Counted from the first letter of the stretch, positions 18,032 through 26,194 are shown. The stretch is 64,000 nucleotides of DNA from Microbacterium aurum (GCF_016907815.1 NZ_JAFBCQ010000001.1:2108001-2172000); one strand, 5' to 3'. Translations and numbers: made by a program. The notes: generated by a model not told the origin, from the sequence alone.

Positions 18032-18672
18032 TGGGTGTTGAGCCCGGCTACGGCGAAACGCCGTTGGGCCCGGAAGAAGCAGACGCCCTCACCCCACAGG
18101 CTCGTGAGATCTTCGGCGATGAGCCGAAGAAGATCGACCTCTACGAGGCCGAGCAGGCGATCAACGATGAGGTCAGCATCGCGTTGCTCGACGACATCGC
18201 CGACGGGCGACTCGTGCTCGCCGATATCCTCACGGACGCGTTCCTCCGTGACCTCCATCAGAAGCTCTACGGAGACCTGTGGACGTGGGCAGGTCGGTAC
18301 CGAAGGCGTGATCTCAACATCGGCGTCGAACCCGAGCACATCGCCGTCGAGCTCCGCGGATCGCTCGACAACATCCGGTACCGGTGGGAGCACACCGACG
18401 ACTGGACCGCGCGCGAACTCGGCATCGCCGTGCATGCCGAGACCGTCCGCATCCACGGCTTCGTCGATGGGAACGGGCGAACGACGCGCCTGCTCGCCGA
18501 CCTGGTGTTCCTCGCTGCGCAAGACGCGGAGGCGATCGCAGAGACGTACGACTGGGACATCGACAAGCGCCGATACATCGCCTTGCTGCGTCAGTACGAC
18601 CTCACCAGAGATCCCCAACCGCTCGCCGCATTCGTGCCCGTCCAGCGGCTCGATGACGTCGAGAACCGGTGA
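18031..18672 (+). CDS. fic: Fic-family AMP-transferase toxin
   Basis: 213 aa. The Fic core runs from LYGDLWTWAGRYRRRDLNIG to the active-site loop HGFVDGNGRTTR at about residues 147-158 (consensus HPFxxGNGR, with Gly for Pro). The catalytic His, the Asp before GNGR and the Arg are all present, so the enzyme should be active. Fic toxins adenylylate target proteins, often gyrase and topoisomerase IV for VbhT-type enzymes. The inhibitory motif is supplied by the overlapping 51-aa gene. ATG at 18031 is preferred to TTG at 18028 because of the tight overlap. Confidence 0.86.
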   Translation: MGVEPGYGETPLGPEEADALTPQAREIFGDEPKKIDLYEAEQAINDEVSIALLDDIADGRLVLADILTDAFLRDLHQKLYGDLWTWAGRYRRRDLNIGVEPEHIAVELRGSLDNIRYRWEHTDDWTARELGIAVHAETVRIHGFVDGNGRTTRLLADLVFLAAQDAEAIAETYDWDIDKRRYIALLRQYDLTRDPQPLAAFVPVQRLDDVENR

Positions 18673-18776
18673 CCAGATTGGTGACCAGAAACCCTCCCGA
18701 GAGGCGCGAATCAGCACGAATCACTGCGTAGCTGTCGGTAGCCCGCGGTAGAGTCAACCCCATGAGATCCCTGAAA

Positions 18777-20783
18777 TTACGGGGAACTCCACCGATTCGG
18801 GGCTTCGCTCGGACAGGCCAAGCGGCTCTCAGTTGTTCTTGGTTCGAGTCCAGGTACCCCAGCCATACGAACGTTACTCGAACCATGGTCAAATGAACTG
18901 ACTGTGGAACGAACTGAACTCCCCGCTCGCGAGCGGGGAGTTTCTGTTTTTCCCTGGTTGTTCTGCCCTTCCGCAACAGCGATCTCGCCGCCGACCTCGC
19001 GGAGCCGATTGCTAATCGCCCGCCGCTCGCCTGAGACGTGCACGCGGCTGTCTTCGACCCGCACGGTCATGCTGTCGAAGTACGCGGTGAGCAAATCGCG
19101 ACGCACGGTGTCTGAGGCTCGCCTGTAGAGCTCGCCGGGGTCGCTGAGCAGGTCGATGTAGGCGAGCGCCGTCTCGGTTCCGTACTGCAGGCGGTCGGCT
19201 GTCACCTCGAGCTGTTCGAGCACGGCCTCCTTCTGCAGGGTGGTCTTCTCGATTCGTTCACGGATCTTGGCGATGGGCAGTGAGCCCGTCGCCGCGAGTT
19301 CGATGAGTCGCTCTTCTTGCGCTTCGAGCTTGCGGAGTTGCTTCGTGAGCTGGGCCTTGACGTCGCGGTCCTGGGCGAGGATGTTCGCGATCGACTTGTT
19401 CACCGCATCGCGGATGTCTTCGATCGCTTCCGGAGACAGTGCTTCGGCAGCGACGACGGGGAGGACCTCGCCCTCGATCTGTTCGACGCGAAGCCACGGC
19501 AGTGAGCACTCCTTGTGTTGGCGAGCCGTGCACACGAGGTACTCATACGTGCCACCGTTGCCGGCGTTCTGGCTGTACACGAGCCGACTGGTGCGGCCAG
19601 CGTCTTTGCACGGCCCGCAGTAGAGCAGGCCCTTCAGGTAGTGGAAGTGGACGATGTCGCGGTCGCCTTTGCGATTGCGGTGGTCCAGCACCTCTTGCAC
19701 CTTCAGGAATGTCTCCTTGGAGACGAGGGGCTCGTGCCTGCCGACGTACAGGCTGCCTTTGTAGCGGATGACACCGGTGTAGTAGGGGTTGCGCAGGATG
19801 AGCGCGAGGCGGCTGCGGCTCACTGCCTGAGCAGGTCGGGACGGTGAGGGGCGTGTCGTGAGGCCGCGCTCTTCGAGCATGTGCGTCATTTGGGAGATTG
19901 AGTATCGCCCGGTGGCGTATTGCTCGAAGGCCCACGCGACGAGCGGCGCCCGCTCGAAGTCGACATCGATCGTGTTCACGAGTCGGCCGTTGAAGTCTTT
20001 GCGGACGTTGAGGTAGCCGAGCTTGGCGCGTCCGACCGTGCCGCCCTGCTCGACTTTGTGGGCCATCTTCACCTTGACGTCCTCGCCGTTCATACGGACT
20101 TGGACTTCGTTCATGATGTCGGTGATGGCCTCCATCGCGTCAGCCATGTAGCCCTCGCCGAACTCTTCCTTGGCCGAGATGAGCCGCACACCCTTTTCGA
20201 GTAGTTGGCGTTTGGTGATTGCTGCATCGGTGAAGTTTCGGAAGACGCGTGAGCGCATGTAGATCACGACGTACTTCACTTGAGGGTGCTCATCGACGTA
20301 GCGCAGGAGCTTCTTGAACTCCGTGCGCTTTGAGATGGTCTGTGCTGACTGGCCAGGCTCAACGAACTCCTTCGCGACCGTCGCCCGTAGCTCGCGCACC
20401 TTCCGCAATGCCTCCACACGCTGGGTCGCGATGCTGTTGCCGTCTTCATCGATGTCCGCAGCCGTGTGCAACTGCCGCGGGGTCGAGACGCGCAGGTAGA
20501 CGACGGCCTGAGCGAGGCCCGTGTGACCGCCCTCGGGCGCTCGCCCCGTGTGCGCGTTCAACAGGTGTTCGAGCCCGTCAAGTGAGTTGACGGGTGCCTC
20601 CGGACTTGCGATTCCCAGGTTTTGTGGGCTCATAAGTGGGTTCCCTCCGTTTAGGTCCTCCGGATTAACCCTCTGTTGGCCCTCGAAGTCCAGCCCCTCT
20701 TCGGCGCTCCGGGGGCTTTCGGGCGGGCCCACCGGTGTCGCCCGGGCGTTGTAGAAATTGCTTCGGTCGTCATCGCTTGTCAT
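18777..20783 (-). CDS. Large serine recombinase / integrase
   Basis: 668 aa. An N-terminal resolvase domain with VVYLRVSTPRQ (catalytic Ser in YLRVS) begins near residue 92, followed by the recombinase domain (LILRNPYYTGVIRYKG), a zinc ribbon (YCGPC ... CTARQHKECS) and a long coiled coil. Its likely role is site-specific integration/excision of the mobile element. ATG at 20783 has GGAGG upstream. The last ~45 codons read through the terminator hairpin and the tRNA-Gln fragment (GVPGLEPRTTES is the antisense of that tRNA end), so the biological C-terminus probably lies near EGQNN. It is the last gene of the minus-strand operon coming from 31 kb. Confidence 0.88.
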   Translation of the reverse strand: MTSDDDRSNFYNARATPVGPPESPRSAEEGLDFEGQQRVNPEDLNGGNPLMSPQNLGIASPEAPVNSLDGLEHLLNAHTGRAPEGGHTGLAQAVVYLRVSTPRQLHTAADIDEDGNSIATQRVEALRKVRELRATVAKEFVEPGQSAQTISKRTEFKKLLRYVDEHPQVKYVVIYMRSRVFRNFTDAAITKRQLLEKGVRLISAKEEFGEGYMADAMEAITDIMNEVQVRMNGEDVKVKMAHKVEQGGTVGRAKLGYLNVRKDFNGRLVNTIDVDFERAPLVAWAFEQYATGRYSISQMTHMLEERGLTTRPSPSRPAQAVSRSRLALILRNPYYTGVIRYKGSLYVGRHEPLVSKETFLKVQEVLDHRNRKGDRDIVHFHYLKGLLYCGPCKDAGRTSRLVYSQNAGNGGTYEYLVCTARQHKECSLPWLRVEQIEGEVLPVVAAEALSPEAIEDIRDAVNKSIANILAQDRDVKAQLTKQLRKLEAQEERLIELAATGSLPIAKIRERIEKTTLQKEAVLEQLEVTADRLQYGTETALAYIDLLSDPGELYRRASDTVRRDLLTAYFDSMTVRVEDSRVHVSGERRAISNRLREVGGEIAVAEGQNNQGKTETPRSRAGSSVRSTVSSFDHGSSNVRMAGVPGLEPRTTESRLACPSEAPNRWSSP
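18825..18865 (+). other. tRNA-Gln 3' fragment, probable attachment-site core
   Basis: The sequence CTTGGTTCGAGTCCAGG followed by TACCCCAGCCA is a T-arm plus 3' acceptor strand and CCA of tRNA-Gln, whose 5' acceptor would be TGGGGTA. No such 5' strand, D-arm or anticodon arm lies upstream, so this is a partial copy. Partial tRNA 3' ends mark integration sites, and a serine recombinase gene runs across it on the other strand. Confidence 0.6.
18917..18951 (+). terminator. Intrinsic terminator after the tRNA-Gln fragment
   Basis: A 26-bp perfect palindrome (AACTCCCCGCTCG and its complement) is followed by TCTGTTTTT on the plus strand. It fits the native terminator of a tRNA-Gln transcript. On the minus strand it lies inside the recombinase reading frame. 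Confidence 0.8.
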
Positions 20784-20828
20784 GGCAACCTCCGTTGCTC
20801 CTGATGTCGGTGATCGTGCTGCCGCGAG

Positions 20829-21140
20829 TTACGCCGCCGGCCCGTCTGGGCGGCCCGGTGGCCTTGTGGCACCCATGGGCGCTCTCGCACGCGTTGGGGC
20901 CTCGTGTGGCCGTTCAGGGGCCTCAGGAGGGCTTGGGTGCGGGGCAGCGGTTGACCCCGCGTCCGAGTCGTACTGCTCTTGCGCGAGGCGCAGGAGCGCT
21001 CGACCGAGGTGGTGAACTTCGATCGTGTTGCGGCGCTCAGGCGATATCCGGATGCGGCGATTTGTGAGCGTCCGACCTCCCCGTCGAGGAGCGTGGTGAG
21101 TGCTCTGCGGGCGCCAAGCATCGCTACTTGTTGAAGACAT
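20829..21140 (-). CDS. 103-aa hypothetical protein of the conjugation operon
   Basis: ATG at 21140 is preceded by AAGGAGG at good spacing, and the gene overlaps the end of the ArdA-like gene by 17 bp in another frame. A basic helical core (NRRIRISPERRNTIEVHHLG, then RALLRLAQEQYDSD) is followed by a Pro-rich tail. No family recognised. The strong ribosome binding site and tight spacing to both neighbours are the reasons for calling it a gene. Confidence 0.6.
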   Translation of the reverse strand: MSSTSSDAWRPQSTHHAPRRGGRTLTNRRIRISPERRNTIEVHHLGRALLRLAQEQYDSDAGSTAAPHPSPPEAPERPHEAPTRARAPMGATRPPGRPDGPAA

Positions 21141-21948
21141 GGAGTGCCTCCTTCCCTTCGACGACGTCGTACACCTCGCGCAGTCGGGCCATGAGGGGCT
21201 CGTAGTTCCAGTCGAGAGCTTCCGGCTCGAGACCGTTGTCGATGCACCAGTCCGCGAGGCTGGTCTGCCAGTCCTCGAGCGGGCTGAGCGCGCGGAGCGC
21301 CGCCTCTTCGGACTGGAAGGTTCCGGCGAAGGCTTCGTGGAAGCTCTCCATGATGTCGTCGGTGCCGACGCTGACGTCAGGAAGTGACAGGAAAGCTTGG
21401 AGTGCTTCGTCTTGGTCGAGCTGGAGCGTGGTGAGGAGCTCGATGAGCTCGTCCTCGTGGCCGCTGTGCCAACTGGCAGGGACGTTGACAATGAATCGCC
21501 CGTCCCCGACCCGCACGCTTGTACGCACCAGTAGTTGGTCGAGCTTAGGTGGCAGGTGCTCGTTCATGAAGCGCCGGCCGGAGCCGGTGTTCTCCTTCTG
21601 CACGAGGTAGGTGCCGAGCCAGTCGATCATCTCCTTGGTCACCGCGTCGGCTTGTTCGTCGCCGTAGAGGTCGAGGTACTCGTCGCGAAGCGACAGGTAG
21701 TTGCCTTCTCCGGTGCGACCGAAAGTGGCGAGGGCGCTGCCCGGGCCGTAGGCGCGTCCCAAGGCGTGCGCGATGCAGCGAGCGGTACCTTCGTCGATCT
21801 CCTCACCTTCAGCGGTCGCCTGGGCGATGCCGTCTGCGATCGGAGTGAGGAAGCGGTCTCGGGCAACGACAAGTCGTCGCCAGTCAGGGCGTGCGCGTTC
21901 CGGCGAGGGCCGGGCTTCTGCTGTCATGTGCGGTTCGTGTTCGCTCAT
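21124..21948 (-). CDS. ArdA-like antirestriction protein
   Basis: 274 aa. The C-terminal ~90 residues follow the ArdA pattern: an acidic FHEAFAGTFQSEEAALRAL segment, then WNYEPLMARLREVYDVVEG and a terminal HVF. ArdA proteins mimic DNA and block type I restriction enzymes during conjugative entry, which suits this operon. The N-terminal ~100 residues contain a separate GPGSALATFGRTGE/WLGTYLVQK domain shared with the next upstream gene. ATG at 21948 has AAAGGAGG in front; the longer 290-aa start lacks one. The ArdA link is by pattern only. Confidence 0.5.
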   Translation of the reverse strand: MSEHEPHMTAEARPSPERARPDWRRLVVARDRFLTPIADGIAQATAEGEEIDEGTARCIAHALGRAYGPGSALATFGRTGEGNYLSLRDEYLDLYGDEQADAVTKEMIDWLGTYLVQKENTGSGRRFMNEHLPPKLDQLLVRTSVRVGDGRFIVNVPASWHSGHEDELIELLTTLQLDQDEALQAFLSLPDVSVGTDDIMESFHEAFAGTFQSEEAALRALSPLEDWQTSLADWCIDNGLEPEALDWNYEPLMARLREVYDVVEGKEALHVFNK

Positions 21949-22265
21949 GATCGGCCTCCTTTCGTGATGATGTAGCGGCCGAGCGCATCGACCCACCCTT
22001 CACGCTCGGGTGGGACTGAGGCGTCGCCGAGTTCGCGAAGGGCGGCCTCCGCATCGAGTTCTCCGGTTGCGGCAAAGCGTTCGAGCGCTGTGCCTGGGCC
22101 GTCGTGCAGGGTCGCGGCGAGGAGCCGCGCGATGCCCTCGTCGGCGACGGTCGTATCGCCGTAGCTCCAGTCGTCGAGGATCTGAAGTGCGGTGTCGGCC
22201 TGGTCGAGCGAGGCCGGCACTACGGGGTCAAAGTTGAAGGGAATCTGATGTCTTGAAGTGGTCAA
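21945..22265 (-). CDS. 106-aa protein sharing a domain with the ArdA-like gene
   Basis: TTG start at 22265 with AAAGGAGG six bases upstream. Its central part (DGPGTALERFAATGELDAEA ... GWVDALGRYIITK) aligns by eye with GPGSALATFGRTGE ... MIDWLGTYLVQK in the adjacent protein, so both carry the same small domain. No known family recognised. The stop overlaps the ArdA-like start by ATGA. It may be a stand-alone regulator or decoy form of that domain. Confidence 0.7.
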   Translation of the reverse strand: MTTSRHQIPFNFDPVVPASLDQADTALQILDDWSYGDTTVADEGIARLLAATLHDGPGTALERFAATGELDAEAALRELGDASVPPEREGWVDALGRYIITKGGRS

Positions 22266-22311
22266 AATGAACCTCCTTTCGTGAAGTTGGTGATGGGGCT
22301 CAGGAAGCGCG

Positions 22312-22401
22312 TCAGCGTTTCGGAGCCGTGCAGCGGTACATGTGGTCGAGCCAGGCTCGCTTCGTGGTGAACCGCTTGAGGCAGTCAGGGCACATGAACA
22401 T
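22312..22401 (-). CDS. 29-aa C2HC zinc-finger microprotein
   Basis: ATG at 22401 follows AAAGGAC. The peptide has C4-x2-C7-x12-H20-x3-C24, a classical single zinc finger of C2HC type with a hydrophobic Phe/Leu core and a basic C-terminus. It lies between the replication-relaxation gene and the 106-aa gene in the same direction. A single finger this small could bind DNA at oriT or a partner protein; function is unknown. Confidence 0.6.
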   Translation of the reverse strand: MFMCPDCLKRFTTKRAWLDHMYRCTAPKR

Positions 22402-22417
22402 GGGGTCGTCCTTTCAG

Positions 22418-23245
22418 TTAGTGAGTGATGGAGAGAAAGCTCTGCAGCGCAGGAAGTGCGTCGGCCTCCGCGCAGATGCTGAAGAGGTCGACCGGAAGGT
22501 CGGTCTCTCTTCGAATCGCGGTCCGGAGCTTGCGAGCTCGTTCGGCATCTGGAGTGATCCAGAGCACAGCCGGGAAGACACTGCTCCTCGCCTGCTCAAT
22601 GCCGCTCTGCCGGTACTGCTGGTAGGTGCGGCACTTCTTGAGCACGGCGGGCAGGTGTTCGGTGCCGCGGTCGATCTCGACGAAGACGTGTGCTTCGACA
22701 TCGGAGTTGGCCACGACCAGGAACAGGTCGGGTTTGAGCGTCACCACGCCGAGCGCGCTCTGGAACGGTCGCCAGCAGCTGGGCTCAGTGTCGAGTTCGA
22801 GGACGTCGAGCACGGTGCCCAGCTCTGCCTCCTTGACGGTGACGGCGAACTCGGCCACCGCGAGGGTATGAGCGAGAAAGTCGCGACTTGGCGTCATGAA
22901 TCGTCGCCTGCCTGCTTCGCCGCGCCGAGCTCGGACGAGCCGTTCGCCAGTTGCCGCCAGGTGCCAGACGGTGGCAGCGGAGCCTCGCAGTGGTCCGCCC
23001 ACGCGCCGGTCGATGCGGGCGATGAAGCCGTGGGCTTCGAGTCGCAGCAGGACACGGTTGGCGAGACGGGTTGCGGTCGGTGCAGTGGCGTGGAGGCCGT
23101 GAGGTCCGGCTGGGAAGTGCAGCCGCTGGACGAGTCGCGTTGAGAGTGCTCGGAAGCGTTCGAGGTCGGCGAGGATCTGGCTGTCGCGTTCAGTGAGCAG
23201 GCTCTCGAGGTAGCGCACCTTGGTGGGCGTCCAGGTGTCGGTCAT
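22418..23245 (-). CDS. Replication-relaxation family protein
   Basis: 275 aa. An N-terminal winged helix (SQILADLERFRALSTRLVQR ... RLEAHGFIARI) is followed by the conserved HTLAVAEFAV segment and a core with KPDLFLVV ... HVFVEIDRGTEH, the layout of the Replic_Relax family found beside coupling ATPases on actinobacterial conjugative elements. The P-D and E-I-D positions resemble a PD-(D/E)XK-like site. ATG at 23245 has CTGGAGG upstream and overlaps the stop of the preceding 61-aa ORF. Confidence 0.82.
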   Translation of the reverse strand: MTDTWTPTKVRYLESLLTERDSQILADLERFRALSTRLVQRLHFPAGPHGLHATAPTATRLANRVLLRLEAHGFIARIDRRVGGPLRGSAATVWHLAATGERLVRARRGEAGRRRFMTPSRDFLAHTLAVAEFAVTVKEAELGTVLDVLELDTEPSCWRPFQSALGVVTLKPDLFLVVANSDVEAHVFVEIDRGTEHLPAVLKKCRTYQQYRQSGIEQARSSVFPAVLWITPDAERARKLRTAIRRETDLPVDLFSICAEADALPALQSFLSITH

Positions 23246-23427
23246 CGGGCACCTCCAGGTTGAGCCTGCTGGGCCGAGCCTGCACCGCTCGAATGAGCGG
23301 GAGTCCCATCCCAAATGGGCGGGGTGAGGCCGGAAGCTGGCCGATTGGTGCACCACGACGGAGCTGCGACTGGCGCATCGACTCGCGCACTTCCCCCACT
23401 TCCGAAAGTCGCTCGCACGGCCGTCAT
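23242..23427 (-). CDS. 61-aa ORF tiled between coupling protein and relaxation gene
   Basis: ATG at 23427 overlaps the coupling-protein stop (ATGA), and its TGA overlaps the ATG of the replication-relaxation gene (ATGA). That double overlap suggests real coupled translation. The sequence is Ala/Gly/Pro/Ser-rich with no recognisable domain, so it may serve only to carry ribosomes across. Confidence 0.45.
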   Translation of the reverse strand: MTAVRATFGSGGSARVDAPVAAPSWCTNRPASGLTPPIWDGTPAHSSGAGSAQQAQPGGAR

Positions 23428-25574
23428 GAGCGCCTCCGCTTCACTGGCGACGACGCGCTCGAGGAGACCGCGGGCGGGGGGTCTGCAGTTGTCAACGGGT
23501 CGGCGCTCGGGGGAGCGGCTGCGGCGGCAGCTTGTCGCTTCTGGAGTTCTGTCTTGATGGAGCGGCCGTGGCCGAGACGTGGCGGTGGTTCCAGCGTCCG
23601 GGCGGACATCCAGCCGCTCGGCCCTTGGCTCGTCAGCAGGGTGGTGTAGATCTCGTACTGGGGCAGCTCCTGAATGTCTGCGGCGGAGAGCGCCGGGCTC
23701 GAGCTGGCGATTCGGTTGGCCTCTTTCGCGCTGGTAGCGTAGATGACCTTGCTCTTGGTGTTGATCTCGATGGCATCGGCGAGCTCGCTGCCCATTTGGT
23801 AGAAGCCCTGTCCGAACAGCGCCCAGCCGACGCCGTACGAGCGTGAGATCTCAAGGGCCGCTTCAAGGGGCACAGGGAGCTTGAGGAACTTCCTCACCTC
23901 GTCGACGTAGACAAAGCCGGGTCGCTTCTTCGGGTTCTTCTCGTTGGCGCGCTCTTGGGCGGACATGAAGACCTCGGCGCAGATGAGCCCGCCGATGAGC
24001 TGTGCGGTCTCCGTGCCGGCCAACGCTTCGTTGACGCTGACCAGCACGATCTGGTCGCCTTGCCAGATGTCACGGAGCCGAAAAGGCGGATCGGCCTGCC
24101 CCAGGATGGCGGTCGCTCCGCGCCGCATGAGGTAGCGTCGGAGCTTGTTCATCGGCGCAGCGATCTCGTTTTCCTGCTGGGCCGGCTTCAGCGCTTCATA
24201 GCGTGCCCAGAACCGAGCGATCTCTGGCTCGCTGGCCACGGCCGGCGTGGCTGTGCGGCGAAACGCTGGGTCCGTGAGGAGCTTCGGGATGTCAAGGAGC
24301 GTGTGCGGGCTTGGTCGCCGCTGTCCGTCAATGGCGAGCGTCAGCACGCTGGCATAGAGAATGTCCTCCGTCCTTGGCCCCCACCCGCTGGCGAAGACGC
24401 TCTTGAAGACGGCGAGCACACTGTCGGCGACGGCATACGCGTCACGTCCGCGGGCATCGAGCGGGTTGAACCCGGCCGTGCCCTCGGGATCTGCCGGGTC
24501 GTACAAGACGACGCGTTCGCCTTCCTCGGGTGTCAGCAGGTCGAGGACGTACTCGACGCCCTGCCCTTTCGGGTCGACGAAGCACACCGGCCGACCGGCG
24601 CGGACGTCGGAGAGAAGCCAGGGCACCAAGACGGCCTCGGTCTTTCCCGAACCGGTCGGCCCGAGGATCGCCGCGTGGCTGGTGCGCGCTTGAGCGGTCA
24701 GCCCTATCAGACGCTCCGGCCCGGGTGCGGTCCCGACGGCGAAGACGCTTTCTCTGTTCGAGACGGCCTTTGGCACCGGGAGACGCACTGGATGGAGCGG
24801 GTCGACGCCGGGAAGGTCAGCTTGGCCGAGTGGCCACCCCAGGAGGGCGGTCAGGTTGGCGGCAGTGAGTTCGAGTCGCGTCCCGGAGGAAACGGCGCGG
24901 TTGAGCTTGTCGAGGCTCTCGCGGATGAGTTTCGGCTTCACGCCGATCGCGGCGAGCCCGTGCAGGCTGCCGAACAGGCCACGAGCCAGCGCCGCGCGCC
25001 GCTCTGGGGTTGCGGCATTGACGCCGATGCGGAGTGTGACCTGAAACCTGGCCTCGCCTGCATGGTCTTGGAGCTTGCGTCGCGTGTCGGAGACGGCCGG
25101 TTTCACCCCGTGCCAGAGTCGGGACCCAATCGGTTGGAGCGGGTCCGGATGACCTTGGCGCAGCGCACGGGGTGCCTGGGCTCGTCCAAGTAGGACTTGC
25201 AGAGCGACCGTCTCGCCCTGCTTCCGCGAGGCCAGCGCGGAGTACAGGCTGGCAGTCACGATCTCGGGATCGGGGGAGCCGGGCGGGAGTCCCTGCTGAC
25301 GAGCTTCCACGCGTCCGGCCGATGCAGCCGCGTGACGCGTTGCGCTGCCGTAAATGATCCTGGGCACGAAGCCACGCAACAGGTGCTTGAGCTGATGGAC
25401 GCTCGTCGGCGTGCAGCCCAGGATGTACTGGATGCCGTCGTCGCCCGCTCGGACTTCGAACGCGAGGGGCCGCGGGATGTCCGGTCCGGCCAAACGGGCC
25501 AGCAGGTTCGTGACTGCGGCGCCGTCGAGCGGTCGCGGCAGGTACAGGCGGGTGTAGACGAAGGGGTCAGGCAT
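23424..25574 (-). CDS. TraD/TraG-type conjugative coupling ATPase (T4CP)
   Basis: 716 aa. A substrate-independent N-terminal region is followed by the motor: Walker A ILGPTGSGKTEA near residue 305, FVDPKGQG, the FNPLDAR segment, and Walker B GFVYVDEVRKF near 569. No transmembrane segment is seen at the N-terminus, unlike VirD4, so it resembles the soluble actinobacterial versions. It delivers the relaxase-DNA complex to the secretion channel. Its start overlaps the 79-aa gene by 8 bp. The C-terminus is a low-complexity Ala/Pro/Ser tail. Confidence 0.88.
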   Translation of the reverse strand: MPDPFVYTRLYLPRPLDGAAVTNLLARLAGPDIPRPLAFEVRAGDDGIQYILGCTPTSVHQLKHLLRGFVPRIIYGSATRHAAASAGRVEARQQGLPPGSPDPEIVTASLYSALASRKQGETVALQVLLGRAQAPRALRQGHPDPLQPIGSRLWHGVKPAVSDTRRKLQDHAGEARFQVTLRIGVNAATPERRAALARGLFGSLHGLAAIGVKPKLIRESLDKLNRAVSSGTRLELTAANLTALLGWPLGQADLPGVDPLHPVRLPVPKAVSNRESVFAVGTAPGPERLIGLTAQARTSHAAILGPTGSGKTEAVLVPWLLSDVRAGRPVCFVDPKGQGVEYVLDLLTPEEGERVVLYDPADPEGTAGFNPLDARGRDAYAVADSVLAVFKSVFASGWGPRTEDILYASVLTLAIDGQRRPSPHTLLDIPKLLTDPAFRRTATPAVASEPEIARFWARYEALKPAQQENEIAAPMNKLRRYLMRRGATAILGQADPPFRLRDIWQGDQIVLVSVNEALAGTETAQLIGGLICAEVFMSAQERANEKNPKKRPGFVYVDEVRKFLKLPVPLEAALEISRSYGVGWALFGQGFYQMGSELADAIEINTKSKVIYATSAKEANRIASSSPALSAADIQELPQYEIYTTLLTSQGPSGWMSARTLEPPPRLGHGRSIKTELQKRQAAAAAAPPSADPLTTADPPPAVSSSASSPVKRRRS

Positions 25575-25806
25575 TGCCGGCCCCTTCGCTGGCGGTCTGC
25601 CACTGCGGGGCTTCGAGGGCTCGCTCGCGGGCGAGACGCGCCTGATAGTCGGCGCGAGCCTCTACCTCACGCTGGGCTCCAGAGAGCGCGATGTTGGTGA
25701 CGACGAGAGCGATCGCTTCCGGGCTGTGGTCGCCCCGGATGGTCGTCACATAAACGTGCCGATTTCGGCGCCGGTACGAGCGACGCTTGGCGGTGTGGTG
25801 GGTCAT
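25567..25806 (-). CDS. 79-aa hypothetical protein
   Basis: ATG at 25806 has AAAGGAGGTG in front and overlaps the upstream stop (ATGA). A basic N-terminus (KRRSYRRRNRHVYVTTIRG) precedes a helix with GAQREVEARADYQARLAR. No family recognised. It is tightly coupled to the coupling ATPase, so a role in transfer is likely. Confidence 0.65.
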   Translation of the reverse strand: MTHHTAKRRSYRRRNRHVYVTTIRGDHSPEAIALVVTNIALSGAQREVEARADYQARLARERALEAPQWQTASEGAGNA

Positions 25807-25964
25807 GATTCACCTCCTTTCGGGTTCGGATTGGTAAGAACGGGCTCGGCGGCTGCGGAGGCCTCCGGAGCGCAGAGCGGATGACCGTTTATGAAGTAGA
25901 CCCGGTCTTTTGTCAATCCCTGTTGTGTATTCCACATCGTTCGGTCAGAGGTGAACGTGTTCAT
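25803..25964 (-). CDS. 53-aa hypothetical protein
   Basis: ATG at 25964 lies 3 bp after the stop of the 74-aa membrane protein; a GTG at 25970 would overlap that stop. No domain is recognised; one stretch (DRVYFINGHPLCAPEA) contains a single Cys and His. Coupled by ATGA to the 79-aa gene. Confidence 0.5.
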   Translation of the reverse strand: MNTFTSDRTMWNTQQGLTKDRVYFINGHPLCAPEASAAAEPVLTNPNPKGGES

Positions 25965-25966
25965 GC

Positions 25967-26191
25967 TCACCACCGCCTGTCCCGCTGCCAGCGGATGAAC
26001 CAGACGGCGGCCCAGATGAGCCCGGCGAGGGCGGCCGCCAGGAGCAGCCACCCCCAGAACTGCGCCAGGAGATGCAGCGCCAGCCAGAGCGCGATCACTC
26101 CGGCCAGGGCCAGCAGGCAGCCGCGGAAGAACCTCTGCATGATCGTCTCCGGTCTCTCGTCTCCGGGCTCGTTGTCTCCGTGTCCGAACAC
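25967..26191 (-). CDS. 74-aa membrane protein with two helices
   Basis: GTG at 26191, with an internal ATG (MQRFFRG) as the alternative start. Two hydrophobic segments (GCLLALAGVIALWLALHLLAQ and WGWLLLAAALAGLIWAAVWF) are followed by a basic RWQRDRRW tail. It could be a small component or anchor of the mating channel. It begins 3 bp after the methyltransferase stop. Confidence 0.65.
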   Translation of the reverse strand: MFGHGDNEPGDERPETIMQRFFRGCLLALAGVIALWLALHLLAQFWGWLLLAAALAGLIWAAVWFIRWQRDRRW

Positions 26192-26194
26192 GAC

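Noticed and set aside
18781..18865. A complete tRNA-Gln gene
   Set aside because: Only the T-arm and 3' acceptor are present; no TGGGGTA acceptor 5' strand, D-arm or anticodon arm upstream.
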